This document shows positions 16,870 through 25,886 of a DNA stretch of 64,000 bases, piece by piece. Both the position numbers and the translations under genes were made by a program. Numbering within the stretch: position 1 is the stretch's first letter; each line of letters opens with the position of its first letter. The DNA is from SZUA-36 sp963727635 (GTDB taxonomy: Bacteria > Pseudomonadota > Gammaproteobacteria > Xanthomonadales > SZUA-36): positions 60,925 through 124,924 of the forward strand of contig CAVSHP010000019.1 of assembly GCA_963727635.1 (NCBI GenBank). The letters are read 5' to 3'. The notes under the pieces are model-generated. The model was not told the DNA's origin. It saw only the letters and a program-made list of their open reading frames with translations, and did not search any database.

Positions 16870-18648
16870 TCAGCCCACCACTTCAAGAGGCCAGAATATC
16901 GGTATGAAAATGACCGAAATGATGAGGGCCAGCACGTTCATTGGCAGACCAATACGGAAGAAATCGGTGAATCGATAGCCGCCGGCCTGGTACACAAAGG
17001 TATTGGTCTGGTATCCAATCGGTGTTGCGAAGCTCGCACTGCCGGCCAGCATGACTGCCACCACAAACGGTTTCGGGTCGAGACCGGTACTCAGGGCTGC
17101 GCCGATCGCTATCGGAGTCAACAGAATGGCGGCTGCATTGTTGCTCATGAACTCGGTGGCGATCGAAGTTACAACATAGACGACGATGAGCAGGCCAACC
17201 GGTCCCAGCATCGTGGTACTAGAAGATAAACCTCTGACCATCAGGTTCATGGCCCCGGTTTGCTCCAGTGCGAGACCGACGGCCAGCATCGCGAAGATCA
17301 GCATGAGGATGTGCCACTGTACCGCTTCGTAAGCCTCGTCAGCCGTCAGACAGCCGGCCAGAACCACAAAAGTTGCGCCGATAATAGCCAGGATCACAAT
17401 CGGCATTACCTTGAATGCTGCCAATACAACTACGGCAAACAGAGCCAACAGGGCAATCGGCGCCTTCTCCCGTTGTAAGGGGCGTATTTCGGAGACCGCA
17501 ACGTTGACAAAGCTGCGGTTGTTGTACAACTGGGAAAGGTCGCTGGGTTTACCCTCTAGCAGCAGCATATCGCCAACCTTCAAATGGAGCTGATCAAAGC
17601 CATGCTTGAGTTGCTTTTTGTGCCTGTGAACTCCGAGCACATACACACCAAAACGTCTTTCAAGATTCAGATCGGCCACGGTCGTTCCAAGAATGCGGGC
17701 TTCCGGACCCACGATAGCCTCCGCCAGTTGAGTCTGGCTTTGGGCCAGGGTCTGTAACTCCCCTTTGCCGACATCGATCATGCTGACTTGGCCACCGGTT
17801 CGCAAGCCGACCAACTCATCACGCTCACTTTCAATGACCAGGCGATCACCCTCCTTGAGCACCACCGTGGCTGCACTTCCTTTGAGGTCATGCAAACCTC
17901 TCTGAATTCTCAATATACGATGGCGGGCCAGATTGGTTTTATTGATCTGCTTATTGATCAGGGAAGATCGTGGCGGTATCACCGCCTCGGTAAGAAACCG
18001 GCGGGTGCCTATCGGAAAGTTAACGCCGCGTTCCGGCCGGTCGGGCAGTAGCCACCAGCCGAACAATATCAGGTAGAGCAGTCCGCTGATTGCAAGCAGC
18101 ACACCGACACCGGTAATGTCGAATATTCCGAAGGCCGGCAAACCCTCCCGTTGTGCGATGCTGTCAACCAGCAGGTTAGTTGAGGTTCCGACCAGGGTAC
18201 ACGTGCCGCCCAGGATGCTGGCAAAGGATAGTGGTATCAGGTAACGGGAAGACGAATGACCTTGCTGCCTGGCGAGCGCTATCACAACCGGGGTCATTAC
18301 AACAACAACCGGCGTATTGTTGACAAAAGCGGAGAGTAAGGTTACAGGCAACAATATAAGCAGCATTGCGCGCAGCCAGGATTTTCCGGCCAGTCGCGAC
18401 GCAAATGCCCCCATGCCGGCGATTACTCCTGTTTTTTCAAGGGCTTTGCTTAGCACAAACATGGCGCCAATCGTTATCGGCGCGCCGTTTGCGAAAACGC
18501 TGAGAAACTGATCGGCATTTAGCGCACCAAAAATCAGTAGAAGGCTGACGCCCAGTAGGGCCGTCACATCCGGAGGTTGGCGTTCACGGATAAAACCGAA
18601 AAACACAATCACCGTGATCGAAAGTACCAACACCATCTGCAGCGTCAT
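16870..18648 (-). CDS. SLC13-type permease with two RCK-C domains
   Basis: A 592-residue inner-membrane protein. The N- and C-terminal thirds each contain five to six membrane segments with re-entrant motifs (SAFVNNTPVVVVMTPVV, FMSNNAAAILLTPIA). The middle, about 210-385, has two TrkA-C-like domains (IPPRSSLINKQI...RIQRG...VLKEGDRLVIES; then EARILGTTVADLNLERRFG). The family moves dicarboxylates, sulfate or related anions with sodium, or other ions; the substrate cannot be told here. It is transcribed toward repeat cluster D and lies back to back with the transposase gene. Confidence 0.85.
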   Translation of the reverse strand: MTLQMVLVLSITVIVFFGFIRERQPPDVTALLGVSLLLIFGALNADQFLSVFANGAPITIGAMFVLSKALEKTGVIAGMGAFASRLAGKSWLRAMLLILLPVTLLSAFVNNTPVVVVMTPVVIALARQQGHSSSRYLIPLSFASILGGTCTLVGTSTNLLVDSIAQREGLPAFGIFDITGVGVLLAISGLLYLILFGWWLLPDRPERGVNFPIGTRRFLTEAVIPPRSSLINKQINKTNLARHRILRIQRGLHDLKGSAATVVLKEGDRLVIESERDELVGLRTGGQVSMIDVGKGELQTLAQSQTQLAEAIVGPEARILGTTVADLNLERRFGVYVLGVHRHKKQLKHGFDQLHLKVGDMLLLEGKPSDLSQLYNNRSFVNVAVSEIRPLQREKAPIALLALFAVVVLAAFKVMPIVILAIIGATFVVLAGCLTADEAYEAVQWHILMLIFAMLAVGLALEQTGAMNLMVRGLSSSTTMLGPVGLLIVVYVVTSIATEFMSNNAAAILLTPIAIGAALSTGLDPKPFVVAVMLAGSASFATPIGYQTNTFVYQAGGYRFTDFFRIGLPMNVLALIISVIFIPIFWPLEVVG

Positions 18649-18860
18649 GAAATCCTCCCCTTAACGGTACTGCAATTTTGCTGAGCCCGGTAAATAGCGG
18701 CAGGCTCAAGGCAGATTGCCTGTACTTTCGGTACTAAATCGGGCGTATAAAGGAGAATTGAAGCCCTAATCCTTCATACTCACATGTCATCATATTGAAT
18801 CGCCGTACATCTCAGATTATCAGTCAGGTCACCGTCAAATTTCACCAGATTTAAAAAGAA

Positions 18861-19030
18861 AAACCGAAATAAAGCCGACAACGAAATAAAGCCGAGACAC
18901 CCAAGTCTTAAAACTAAAGCCGGTAAAGCCGAGATAAAGCCGAGACACCCAAGTCTCATCAAAACGACAAAAAGCCGAGACACCCATGTCTCATCCGGGC
19001 GGCCAAAAGCCGCGACACCCAAGTCTCGTT
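18861..19030. repeat. Repeat cluster E next to the transposase (AAAGCCGAGACACCCAAGTCTC units)
   Basis: Four units of the form AAAGCCGAGACACCCAAGTCTC, with small changes (CATGTCTC, CGCGAC). Unlike the other clusters, full units carry their own short palindrome GAGAC-ACCCAA-GTCTC, and all are in the same orientation. Core-less echoes (AAATAAAGCCGACAACG, TAAAGCCGGTAAAGCCGAGA) occur too. This cluster ends about 65 bp before the RAYT start codon. Confidence 0.85.
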
Positions 19031-19096
19031 CGTATCCTACAAAATCCATGGTCATTTGCCATATTGACCACTCGGAACGTGGCCTAAACTATTCTT

Positions 19097-20056
19097 ATGC
19101 CCCAACCAAGATACCGCCAGGTCTCCATAGAGGACACCCCGTACTACCACTGCATCTCACGCTGCGTCCGTCGAGCTTACCTGTGTGGGTCTGATAAGGT
19201 AACCGGATTTGATTTTGAACACCGCCGCCAGTGGATCCTCGATCGCATCAAGCTGTTATGTTCTGTCTTTGCTATAGATCTGTGTGCCTATGCGATTATG
19301 AGCAACCACTATCATATCGTAATCCGAATTAATGCGGATCAAGTAACACAATGGAGAGATGAAGAAGTGGCCAACCGTTGGTTGCAGGTCTTTTCAGGGC
19401 CACAGCTTATGCGCCAGTATCTGAAAAACACCGATCTGACCAGTGAAGAACTCAGCCAGGTTGCTAACCTTTTGGTCACATGGCGTGAAAGACTGGCGGA
19501 TCTTTCCTGGTTCATGCGCTGTATCAATGAACCCATTGCCAGGCTGGCCAACGCTGAAGACCATTGTAGCGGACGGTTCTGGGAGGGCCGCTTCAAGTCC
19601 CAGGCCCTGTTGGATGTTCGAGCACTGCTAGCGTGTATGGCCTATGTGGAGTTAAACCCCATAAGGGCAGCTATAGCAAATACACCAGAACAATCAGAAT
19701 ATACCTCCATTCAGGAACGCATTGAACGACCGGAAAATAGCCGCCTGAGGCCTTTTGAGGATGATGAAGTGGATGGTATCCCGTTTAATCTCAAAGACTA
19801 CCTGGAACTGGTGGACTGGGCTGGCAGGCGGATCAGGCGCAACAAGCGGGGATATATTCCTGCCAATACCCCGCCGATCCTGGCCAGGCTGGGAATGAAT
19901 GCCTCGCCGCTACTGGCTTATCTGGCAAAGGATGATCTCCCCTCGCTGGGTGCATTAGGGCCAGTCAGTATGTTAAAAACCTTTGCCAAATCTGTGGGGC
20001 GCAAGTTTATCAAGGGTCATGCATTTGGCGATAGACTTTGTCCGCAAAGGGTATAA
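19097..20056 (+). CDS. REP-associated Y1 transposase (RAYT, IS200-like fold)
   Basis: A 319-residue protein. The HUH signature is H71-Y72-H73 (IMSNHYHIVIRI). The conserved helix AYVELNPIRA places a likely catalytic tyrosine at Y183. The N-terminus PRYRQVSIEDTPYYHCISRCVRRA and GRFWEGRFKSQ are typical of this long RAYT group. RAYTs are single-copy, domesticated relatives of IS200 transposases that nick single-stranded REP hairpins. Unlike an IS, no terminal repeats or target duplication are visible; instead palindromic clusters lie on both sides (E and F). The gene is intact. Confidence 0.9.
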   Translation: MPQPRYRQVSIEDTPYYHCISRCVRRAYLCGSDKVTGFDFEHRRQWILDRIKLLCSVFAIDLCAYAIMSNHYHIVIRINADQVTQWRDEEVANRWLQVFSGPQLMRQYLKNTDLTSEELSQVANLLVTWRERLADLSWFMRCINEPIARLANAEDHCSGRFWEGRFKSQALLDVRALLACMAYVELNPIRAAIANTPEQSEYTSIQERIERPENSRLRPFEDDEVDGIPFNLKDYLELVDWAGRRIRRNKRGYIPANTPPILARLGMNASPLLAYLAKDDLPSLGALGPVSMLKTFAKSVGRKFIKGHAFGDRLCPQRV

Positions 20057-20212
20057 ACGAAACAAGTTTGACCACCAGGTTCGATCCCGGGCTCACTCAA
20101 AGCGGTTGAATCCAGCCGAATTAATATGTGATGAACTTCAATCACTTCAGTTTTGAAAACCACCCTCCTATATGGCGATATATTTAGCTGGAAATTCGTA
20201 TGAATCCGGTCA

Positions 20213-20371
20213 GGTAAGGGTAAGTAAGGACACCCACATCTTCGAGTTGGATGAGTCAGCCGGATGAGTCAGGGGATGAGTCAGGACACCCACAACTTTG
20301 TAGTTGGTTCGTTGTGGGTGTCCTGACTGTTTTCTGACTGTTTTCTGACTGTTTTTTTAGCTGACTGTTTA
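20213..20371. repeat. Repeat cluster F downstream of the transposase
   Basis: Left units GATGAGTCAGGACACCCACAAC (plus core-less GATGAGTCAGCCG and GATGAGTCAGGG) face the right unit GTTGTGGGTGTCCTGACTG, which is followed by four tandem echoes of TTTTCTGACTG. The full arm pairs over 17 bases. The cluster lies between the convergent ends of the RAYT and spondin-domain genes. Confidence 0.85.
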
Positions 20372-20415
20372 GAGAGAGCCAAAGTCTCCAGGTTGATTGA
20401 TTTAAATACGGGTAC

Positions 20416-21164
20416 CTACTCAACGCGCTCGATGGTCACTTCAACCACCGGGTTACGCCAGTCGTGTGTCGCTGCCGATAGGCCATCGGGACCACCGACA
20501 CCGTGAATACCGGCATGAACGTGGATATAACCTTCACCACCCACATTGATACCAGTGCCCGATACGGGTCGTCCTCCGTTGATCCGAGCGCGCCCACCGT
20601 TTCAGGGCTTTCCGCATTTGCCTCACTACCGGCGTCGTAAGCGTTGGCATAGACGTGGATGATTTCGCCGATACCTTTTGGCAACTGTGCTCCGCGGATG
20701 GCGTAGAAGGCGTCATTGGTCGCCCCCAGCATGGCTGCAGCACTCAGGTATTTGGCATTGCCCGAGGCACTGATCATGGTGGAATTGGATTCACTGGGGA
20801 AAAGCACGGGTGGTGTATGGGCAGTCGGTAAAGCCACGGCTTCCCAGACACCGTCAGAGGCAGAAACCTGGTCCAGTACGTGGAACGGGTAGCCGGTCTC
20901 CGCCATCGCGGCCAGTGCGAAATAGTCATCGTAACCAGCATCTCCGGGCATGGGTGCCGGCCCCAGGTCGAAAAGATGGAACGCGTCAGAATGCGTCGCA
21001 ATCACCGACGGCGCGACCGGTTGGCCATGAGTGGCATTGGTGATCGTGACCCGGTACATCCGCACTCCCTTTTTACTATCTGCCATGGCAGTCGAACTGA
21101 GAGCGATGGTGCAAATGGCAAGGGCGGCGCTTAACAAAGTGAGCTTCGAAATGGATATTTTCAT
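20416..21164 (-). pseudogene. Spondin-domain secreted protein, frameshifted near the C-terminus
   Basis: ATG at 21164 behind GGAGATG starts a signal peptide (LTLLSAALAICTIALSSTAMA). The body matches the Spond_N pattern (YRVTITNATHGQPVAPSVIATH...FHLFDLGPAP; YDAGSEAN). The open frame runs on to 20436 with an unlikely tail. The neighbouring frame gives the expected family ending: GGEGYIHVHAGIHGVGG, then WRNPVVEVTIERVE and a TAG at 20416-20418. The frame change lies around 20560-20610 and needs one base added or two removed, unlike most breaks in this window. Exported, calcium-binding type fold; role unknown. Confidence 0.7.
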
Positions 21165-21402
21165 GTGAACATCTCCTAAATTGGGTGTGAGTGTTGGTTC
21201 GGACTGCAATCAAATCTTACAGGCGAGTTATCACAGGACTATCACAGGAAAGTAACGTTTTGGTCCGTAAAAGGACTTCAGCGCAAGTCAGAAATGCTTA
21301 ATGGAAAATAGTGGCTGGAGTTGGGATAGAAGCAATGATTCAAGGTTAGCAAAACAGATTGCAAACTGTGCGGGTCACCTCAAGGAGTCCGGACTTTCAT
21401 GG

Positions 21403-21550
21403 TTTGACTGTAAAGTTGGAAAGTTGTGGGTGTCCCGACTTATTGTATTTCAAGTTGGAAAGTTTGGGTGTCCCGTTATTCGGAAAGTTGTGGGTGTCCC
21501 GACTTATTACCTCCCGACTTATTCCCGACTCATTCCCGGCCCATTGCTGC
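21403..21550. repeat. Repeat cluster G (GTGGGTGTCCCGACTTATT units)
   Basis: Three units in one direction, each with a leading AAGTTGGAAAGTTG and core TGGGTGTCCCG. They are followed by core-less echoes CTCCCGACTTATT, CCCGACTCATT and CCCGGCCCATT. The outer flank (ACTTATT) differs from those of every other cluster. The coding text of a DUF362-like remnant stops at its right edge. Confidence 0.8.
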
Positions 21551-21753
21551 ACTGACCCCAAAAACTGGTCGATGTCGTGCCGGGGTTTGACCAAGTTTGG
21601 CTCTAACAGTATCGACTTGTCTTGCAAATCCACCGGGGTCACCCCGAGTTCAACAAAGCCGGCTCGAATCAACATGTCGAATTCCGGCGATATAGCGTTT
21701 AAATGTCCTATACTCAATTCTACAAAGGAGCGGGCCCAAGGTCTATCGAACAA
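21550..21753 (-). pseudogene. N-terminal remnant resembling a DUF362 protein
   Basis: About 65 codons on the minus strand read like a real protein start: ...FDMLIRAGFVELGVTP, then DLQDKSILLEPNLVKP. This resembles the DUF362 opening in which an LGV segment is followed by LLKPNLVEP. The rest of the protein is absent: the frame runs into repeat cluster G. It therefore looks like a gene cut off at the cluster, comparable with the epimerase remnant at 11250. Family assignment is from pattern memory and moderate. Confidence 0.4.
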
Positions 21754-21768
21754 TTTTAGAGGGATAGG

Positions 21769-23077
21769 GTGAATACAAAAAATAGCGGCATTCTCGCCAA
21801 ATTAATGAAGATGCTTGCGGCGATCGAGTCGAACGAAATCAAAGCAACGGCACTGTCTTTCCTTTTCGTGTTTATTCTGATGGCAGCCTACTATCTGATG
21901 CGACCGCTGCGGGACGCTATGGCGAGCGATTGGTCCGATGCCGAAGTGAGTTGGCTGTGGACCTTGAATTTCTTTATCAGCACCATGTCTCGTGGCGCTT
22001 TACGGAGTCGCTATCTCCCGAATCCCCTTTAAAAAACTGGTTCCCAGCGTGTACGCCTTTTTTGCGGCAAGTTTTGTGGTGTTCTACTTCGCCACCCTGG
22101 GTTCTGAAAGACCCGTGTTGGTTGACAAGAGTTTTTATGTTTGGGTGAGCGTATTTGCACTCTTTCATGTATCCGTTTTTTGGAGCTTTATGGCGGATAT
22201 CTTTAACAAAAAACAGGCCAGCAGGCTCTTTGCGATTATTGCCGCAGGTGCCAGTCTGGGCGCAATTTTTGGCCCGATTCTCTCCACTATCCTGGCAACT
22301 ACCGTCGGACTGGAAGCCATGACATTGGTGGCTGCGATTATGCTTACCCTGCCAATTCCAATCATCATCTATCTCGACAAACTCAAAGACACGGAATTGG
22401 GCAATAAGGAGCACGTCCTCGACTTGCAGAAAGCCAAAATTGGCGGCAACCCGCTAAACGGCTTCAAGGACTTTTTTACCAACCCCTACCTGTTGGGTAT
22501 AGGTGTTTTCATTATCCTCTATACCGGTATTGGCACCTTTGTATATTTCGAGCAAAAAAACCTGCTGGAAATTTATGATCGGGATACCCGCACGGCAATT
22601 TATGCGTCCCGCGATGCCATCGTTAATACCCTCACCTATGTGTTGGCTTTTTTTGTAACCGGGCGGTGGGTCACTAAATTGGGCATGCCATCGGCTTTGA
22701 TGGCTGTCCCGGTGATGCTTATTTTTGGTATGGCAATTCTGGCGTTCTCGCCAGTGTTGATAGCGGCTGTTGCCATGCATGTGACACTTCGTGCCGGTAA
22801 CTATGGTTTAACCAGGCCTGCCCGGGAGATGCTTTTCACCGTGGTCGATCGTGAAGAGCGGTTTAAGGCGAAACCGGTTATCGACATTGTTGCCTACCGC
22901 GGCGGCGACGTAATTATGGCTTGGTTTTTCACTGCGCTCAGTGAAGGTCTGACATTGGGTCTGGCCGCCATTGCCGGCATCGGCGCAATCATCTCGGCGA
23001 TATGGGCTTATGTGGGATACGCCTTGGGCAAGTCTTTCGAGTCTCGAGGTGAGTCCGAAGTTATGGGGTCAGAGTAA
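21769..23077 (+). pseudogene. ATP/ADP-translocase-like MFS transporter, one frameshift
   Basis: Two overlapping frames together give about 435 residues and twelve membrane segments. The opening (ALSFLFVFILMAAYYLMRPLRDAMASDW) and later SVFWSFMADIFNKKQASRLF and GASLGAIFGPIL match the NTP/NDP exchange transporter group. The frame changes near 21985-21992; deleting one base of TCTCGTGG joins FISTMS to VALYGVAISRIPFKK. The gene's last codons and stop (GGG TCA GAG TAA) lie inside an inverted repeat. A nucleotide carrier is unusual in a free-living cell; members outside intracellular bacteria may carry other substrates. Confidence 0.75.
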
Positions 23078-23135
23078 AGAGACAGAGTAAAAAGGAGCAT
23101 GTTGTAGGAGTACTCTGTCCCTTTACTCTGTCCCC
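23065..23135. repeat. Inverted repeat of the GGGGTCAGAGTAAA type
   Basis: A 25-base arm at 23065-23089 pairs with 23111-23135 at 23 of 25 positions. It begins GGGGTCAGAGTAAAG and ends CTTTACTCTGTCCCC. The left arm contains the stop codon of the transporter. A related but degenerate GGGGTCAGGGTAAAGTG stands at 35709-35725, just after another stop. It is distinct from the GGGTGTCC family. Confidence 0.75.
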
Positions 23136-23230
23136 AAAAGTTATCAGCGGCTCTTTTTGAGTTTGGATTCGCAATTGATCAGTTGATCATGACCGCCATT
23201 GCCATCGCACTGATCAGTTCCTGAGAAGCC

Positions 23231-23372
23231 GTGGGTGTCCTGCCTTTTGCTGCCTTTTGCCTGTGGGTGTCCTGCCTTTTTTTATGTGGGTGTCCTGCCT
23301 TTTTCTCTTTTCTTTTTGCCTTTTTCGGGTGTCCTGCCTTTTCCTGCCTTTTTATTTCATCCTGCCTTTTTA
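23231..23372. repeat. Repeat cluster H (GTGGGTGTCCTGCCTTTT units)
   Basis: Three units GTGGGTGTCCTGCCTTTT and one shorter GGGTGTCCTGCCTTTT, all in the same direction. Between and after them are repeated echoes of TGCCTTTT or CCTGCCTTTT. The outer flank GCCTTTT is unique to this cluster. From here to 23575 nothing else is recognised. Confidence 0.8.
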
Positions 23373-23575
23373 AAATACACTCTTACCGAAGCTGAATTGA
23401 GCAGACTGTGGATTTGTTGTTTATTCTTGTATAAGTTATAAATTGTTTTAAGCGCTGCTCAAAATGCCAAAAAAACAGTAAAAGAACGTCAGGCCTGGTT
23501 TAGGGATACGCCGGGGGTCGAGCAGTCTGACTCATAGGGCGAAACTGCGTCGCTACATTTGAAATAGGAGCAAAG

Positions 23576-24787
23576 ATGGCTACAAAAAAATATACGGTTA
23601 AGTTTGTGGGTTCGGTCACGCCGAAAAAGACAAAGTTTCTGACATCGCCCGCAATCAAAATGGACTTCGATGGGGAACTTGACCTCGACGAAGCCGATGG
23701 GTCAAAGATTGCTGCAATTCAGAAAGCCTTTCAGAAAGAGATGAGTAGCCAGCTCAATACACAACTCAAACACCTTAACTCCTGGCTGGCTGAAAAGGAC
23801 CAATTAATCGCAACGATGGTCAAGCAGCACGAAGATATCAAAAAGTTTGGTTTTCCAACCACGGCATCCGCTGCGAAAGGACTCGAAACGAAAAACAAGG
23901 CATTGGAGAAGCTTGCCAAAGAGACTCAGACCCTTGAGGCTGATTACGTAAAGATCGTTAATGACTGGGCGAAAAATGCGCGCGAACAGCAGGGGCTGAT
24001 TTGTTTGACGACCGCACTCAAAAAGGCGCGAGCGCAGACCCTGAGTAATAAGACCTGGCGTGTCAGGGCCGGAATCGCGATCAAGGTCACCTTAGTGGTT
24101 CTCGCCATTGCCCTGACTGTTGCAGCCATCGTCCTCACGGCTGGTGCCACTGCGCCAATTTTTGTCGGGCTCGCCTCGGCCGGTCTCGCGCTTACAGGTA
24201 TTTCTTCAATCGCCGGCGTGGGGGTCGCGATCAAGAATAACGCCAGTACCGAGAAAAAAATTCTAGCCAATGTACAGGGCGACGTAAAGAAGATTGAGGC
24301 AGCCCTTAAGCCCATAGATGGCGTCAAGTCTTCGCTTGCCAAACATGTCACTGAATTGCGCAACGTCATGAAGGTGCGGGTTGACTCCGCCAGGCAGATC
24401 AAGGCGAATGTGCAGGAAAAGAAAGCCCAGATTGGGGGCTATGATGCCCAACTCATAAAACTGAATGCCGCACTCGCACAGCAAACCCCGGCCGACAAAA
24501 AAATGCAGGCCGAGGTTGCTTCACGCCAGAAGAAGGTGGCCGAGGTCAAGAAGCAAGTCCAGTCGCTTGAGAAACAAATGGCCAAGATGGACCAGGACAA
24601 CAAGGATGCAGAGGCGCTCCTCAAACAGCTTGAAGATATGAATGTTCAGCTCGATAAAATCTCAGGTCAGTCTGCAAATACTGTCGCAGGAAACCTGAAA
24701 ACGCGTTTCAGTTCCGTCGATGGCTGGATCGAACTCGGTAACGATGTAGGCGGGCTCGTGTCGGGGATCTCCGGCGTGCATACTTAG
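23576..24787 (+). CDS. Coiled-coil protein with a central hydrophobic hairpin, possibly alpha-pore-forming
   Basis: A 403-residue protein, start behind AGGAG, no signal peptide. Residues 1-40 are beta-like (KYTVKFVGSV). Residues 45-160 and 225-375 are long charged helices with heptads (KQVQSLEKQMAKMDQDNKDAEALLKQLE). Between them, about 165-221 is a hydrophobic Ala/Gly-rich stretch long enough for two membrane helices. Long helices around a hydrophobic hairpin is the plan of alpha-helical pore-forming toxins such as ClyA or the Hbl components. No sequence identity to them is claimed. The coding strand is lysine-rich like the genes at 7100 and 25886. Function unknown. Confidence 0.75.
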   Translation: MATKKYTVKFVGSVTPKKTKFLTSPAIKMDFDGELDLDEADGSKIAAIQKAFQKEMSSQLNTQLKHLNSWLAEKDQLIATMVKQHEDIKKFGFPTTASAAKGLETKNKALEKLAKETQTLEADYVKIVNDWAKNAREQQGLICLTTALKKARAQTLSNKTWRVRAGIAIKVTLVVLAIALTVAAIVLTAGATAPIFVGLASAGLALTGISSIAGVGVAIKNNASTEKKILANVQGDVKKIEAALKPIDGVKSSLAKHVTELRNVMKVRVDSARQIKANVQEKKAQIGGYDAQLIKLNAALAQQTPADKKMQAEVASRQKKVAEVKKQVQSLEKQMAKMDQDNKDAEALLKQLEDMNVQLDKISGQSANTVAGNLKTRFSSVDGWIELGNDVGGLVSGISGVHT

Positions 24788-24953
24788 ACGTGGTAGAAAT
24801 GAGTCCTGTCCCGCACTGCTGCACCCAAAATCGCACCACGGCCGGCAGCGGCTAACTACGCAAGTTTAAACTCACGATTGCGATCCAGTTGAGCATCGCC
24901 GCTGCGAACAGGATGGCCGCCAGACGGAAGGGCGCGAGCCGGTCTTGTTGAGC

Positions 24954-25886
24954 CTACCTGTCCAGCCTCACGTTGGCGATTTTGGTCAATTCGGCTTTGC
25001 CCTCGTCGAACATCTTGTTGAAGGCCTTGATTCCGCTCTCGGCTTTACTGTTGCCGCGGATCTTGGACTTGAGCCAACTGTCCTTCATCGCCAACTGGTA
25101 TGGCGCGATGATTTCCTGCAACTTTTTGAACTCCTTTGCCGCAAGTATTTTGTTCTCCAACAGGACTTTGTTCTGGCGGGTCTTGATCGCCTCTCCGGCC
25201 ACCATGCAGTGCCCGATGAGTACCTTGTAGATCTTCATGGCCTGGGCGAGATTTCTACCCATGACCCGTTCGTTGAGCCCCTGCTCGGCCATCTGTAACT
25301 GGAACTTGCTCAGCTTTACATCCTTGGTTTGGGTCACTGCCTCCTTGAGCCTTTTTTCCAGGGCCTTGTCGTGCTCTTTCACCGTCTCGGGCTGGAAGAC
25401 GTCGAGCGCAACGAACTCCCTGGAATCGGTGTACTTCTTGACCTCGGCCAACAGCTTCTGCAGGTCCGGGAGCGACTTGGAATCCGTTGGCAAGACTTTG
25501 CGGTTTTTCTTGGCGTCCCGCTTGTCGCACTCGGCTTGCAGGTCCACCTTGAGCTTGGCAAACCGCTTCTTCACGTCCTGGAAGTCCTTTTTGTAAAGCG
25601 CGGTGATGCGAGTGATCTCTTTCTCTATCTGCTTCTGAAAATCGTTCAGGCTTTTGAGGCAGGCCTTCACATCCTTATCGTCGTCGAAGTCGTAGACGGT
25701 TTTACCTTGCTTACCGTCATCCTTGCATCGCTGGATTTCAAGACCCAGTTGCAGACAGCCCTGATCCCGGACCTGGACCGTCTGCCCAAGGGCCTGGGCG
25801 TTCTTGTTTATCTCCGTATTCGCTGAGGCAACGTCCTTCTGGATCTTGTCGAATTCCTTTTTGTACTTGTCGAGTTCTTTGGCCAT
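24954..25886 (-). CDS. Soluble Lys-rich coiled-coil protein
   Basis: A 310-residue protein starting at the ATG at 25886 behind GGAG; an upstream extension of the frame has no site. There is no signal peptide and no membrane span. It is almost entirely charged helix (KELDKYKKEFDKIQKDV..., KQIEKEITRITALYKKDFQDVKKRFAKLKVDL), with five or so cysteines. It is convergent with the hydrophobic-hairpin protein, 166 bp apart. The two have similar composition and may be partners, but only proximity and composition support that. No family recognised. Confidence 0.75.
   Translation of the reverse strand: MAKELDKYKKEFDKIQKDVASANTEINKNAQALGQTVQVRDQGCLQLGLEIQRCKDDGKQGKTVYDFDDDKDVKACLKSLNDFQKQIEKEITRITALYKKDFQDVKKRFAKLKVDLQAECDKRDAKKNRKVLPTDSKSLPDLQKLLAEVKKYTDSREFVALDVFQPETVKEHDKALEKRLKEAVTQTKDVKLSKFQLQMAEQGLNERVMGRNLAQAMKIYKVLIGHCMVAGEAIKTRQNKVLLENKILAAKEFKKLQEIIAPYQLAMKDSWLKSKIRGNSKAESGIKAFNKMFDEGKAELTKIANVRLDR

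Noticed and set aside
20075..20091. tRNA T-arm-like sequence CCAGGTTCGATCCCGGG
   Set aside because: No acceptor, D or anticodon arm can be drawn around it and one stem position is mismatched. At best it is a remnant.
18861..20371. RAYT gene with flanking repeats read as an ordinary insertion sequence
   Set aside because: No terminal inverted repeats or target duplication; the flanking clusters differ from each other, and the protein is the long single-copy RAYT type.
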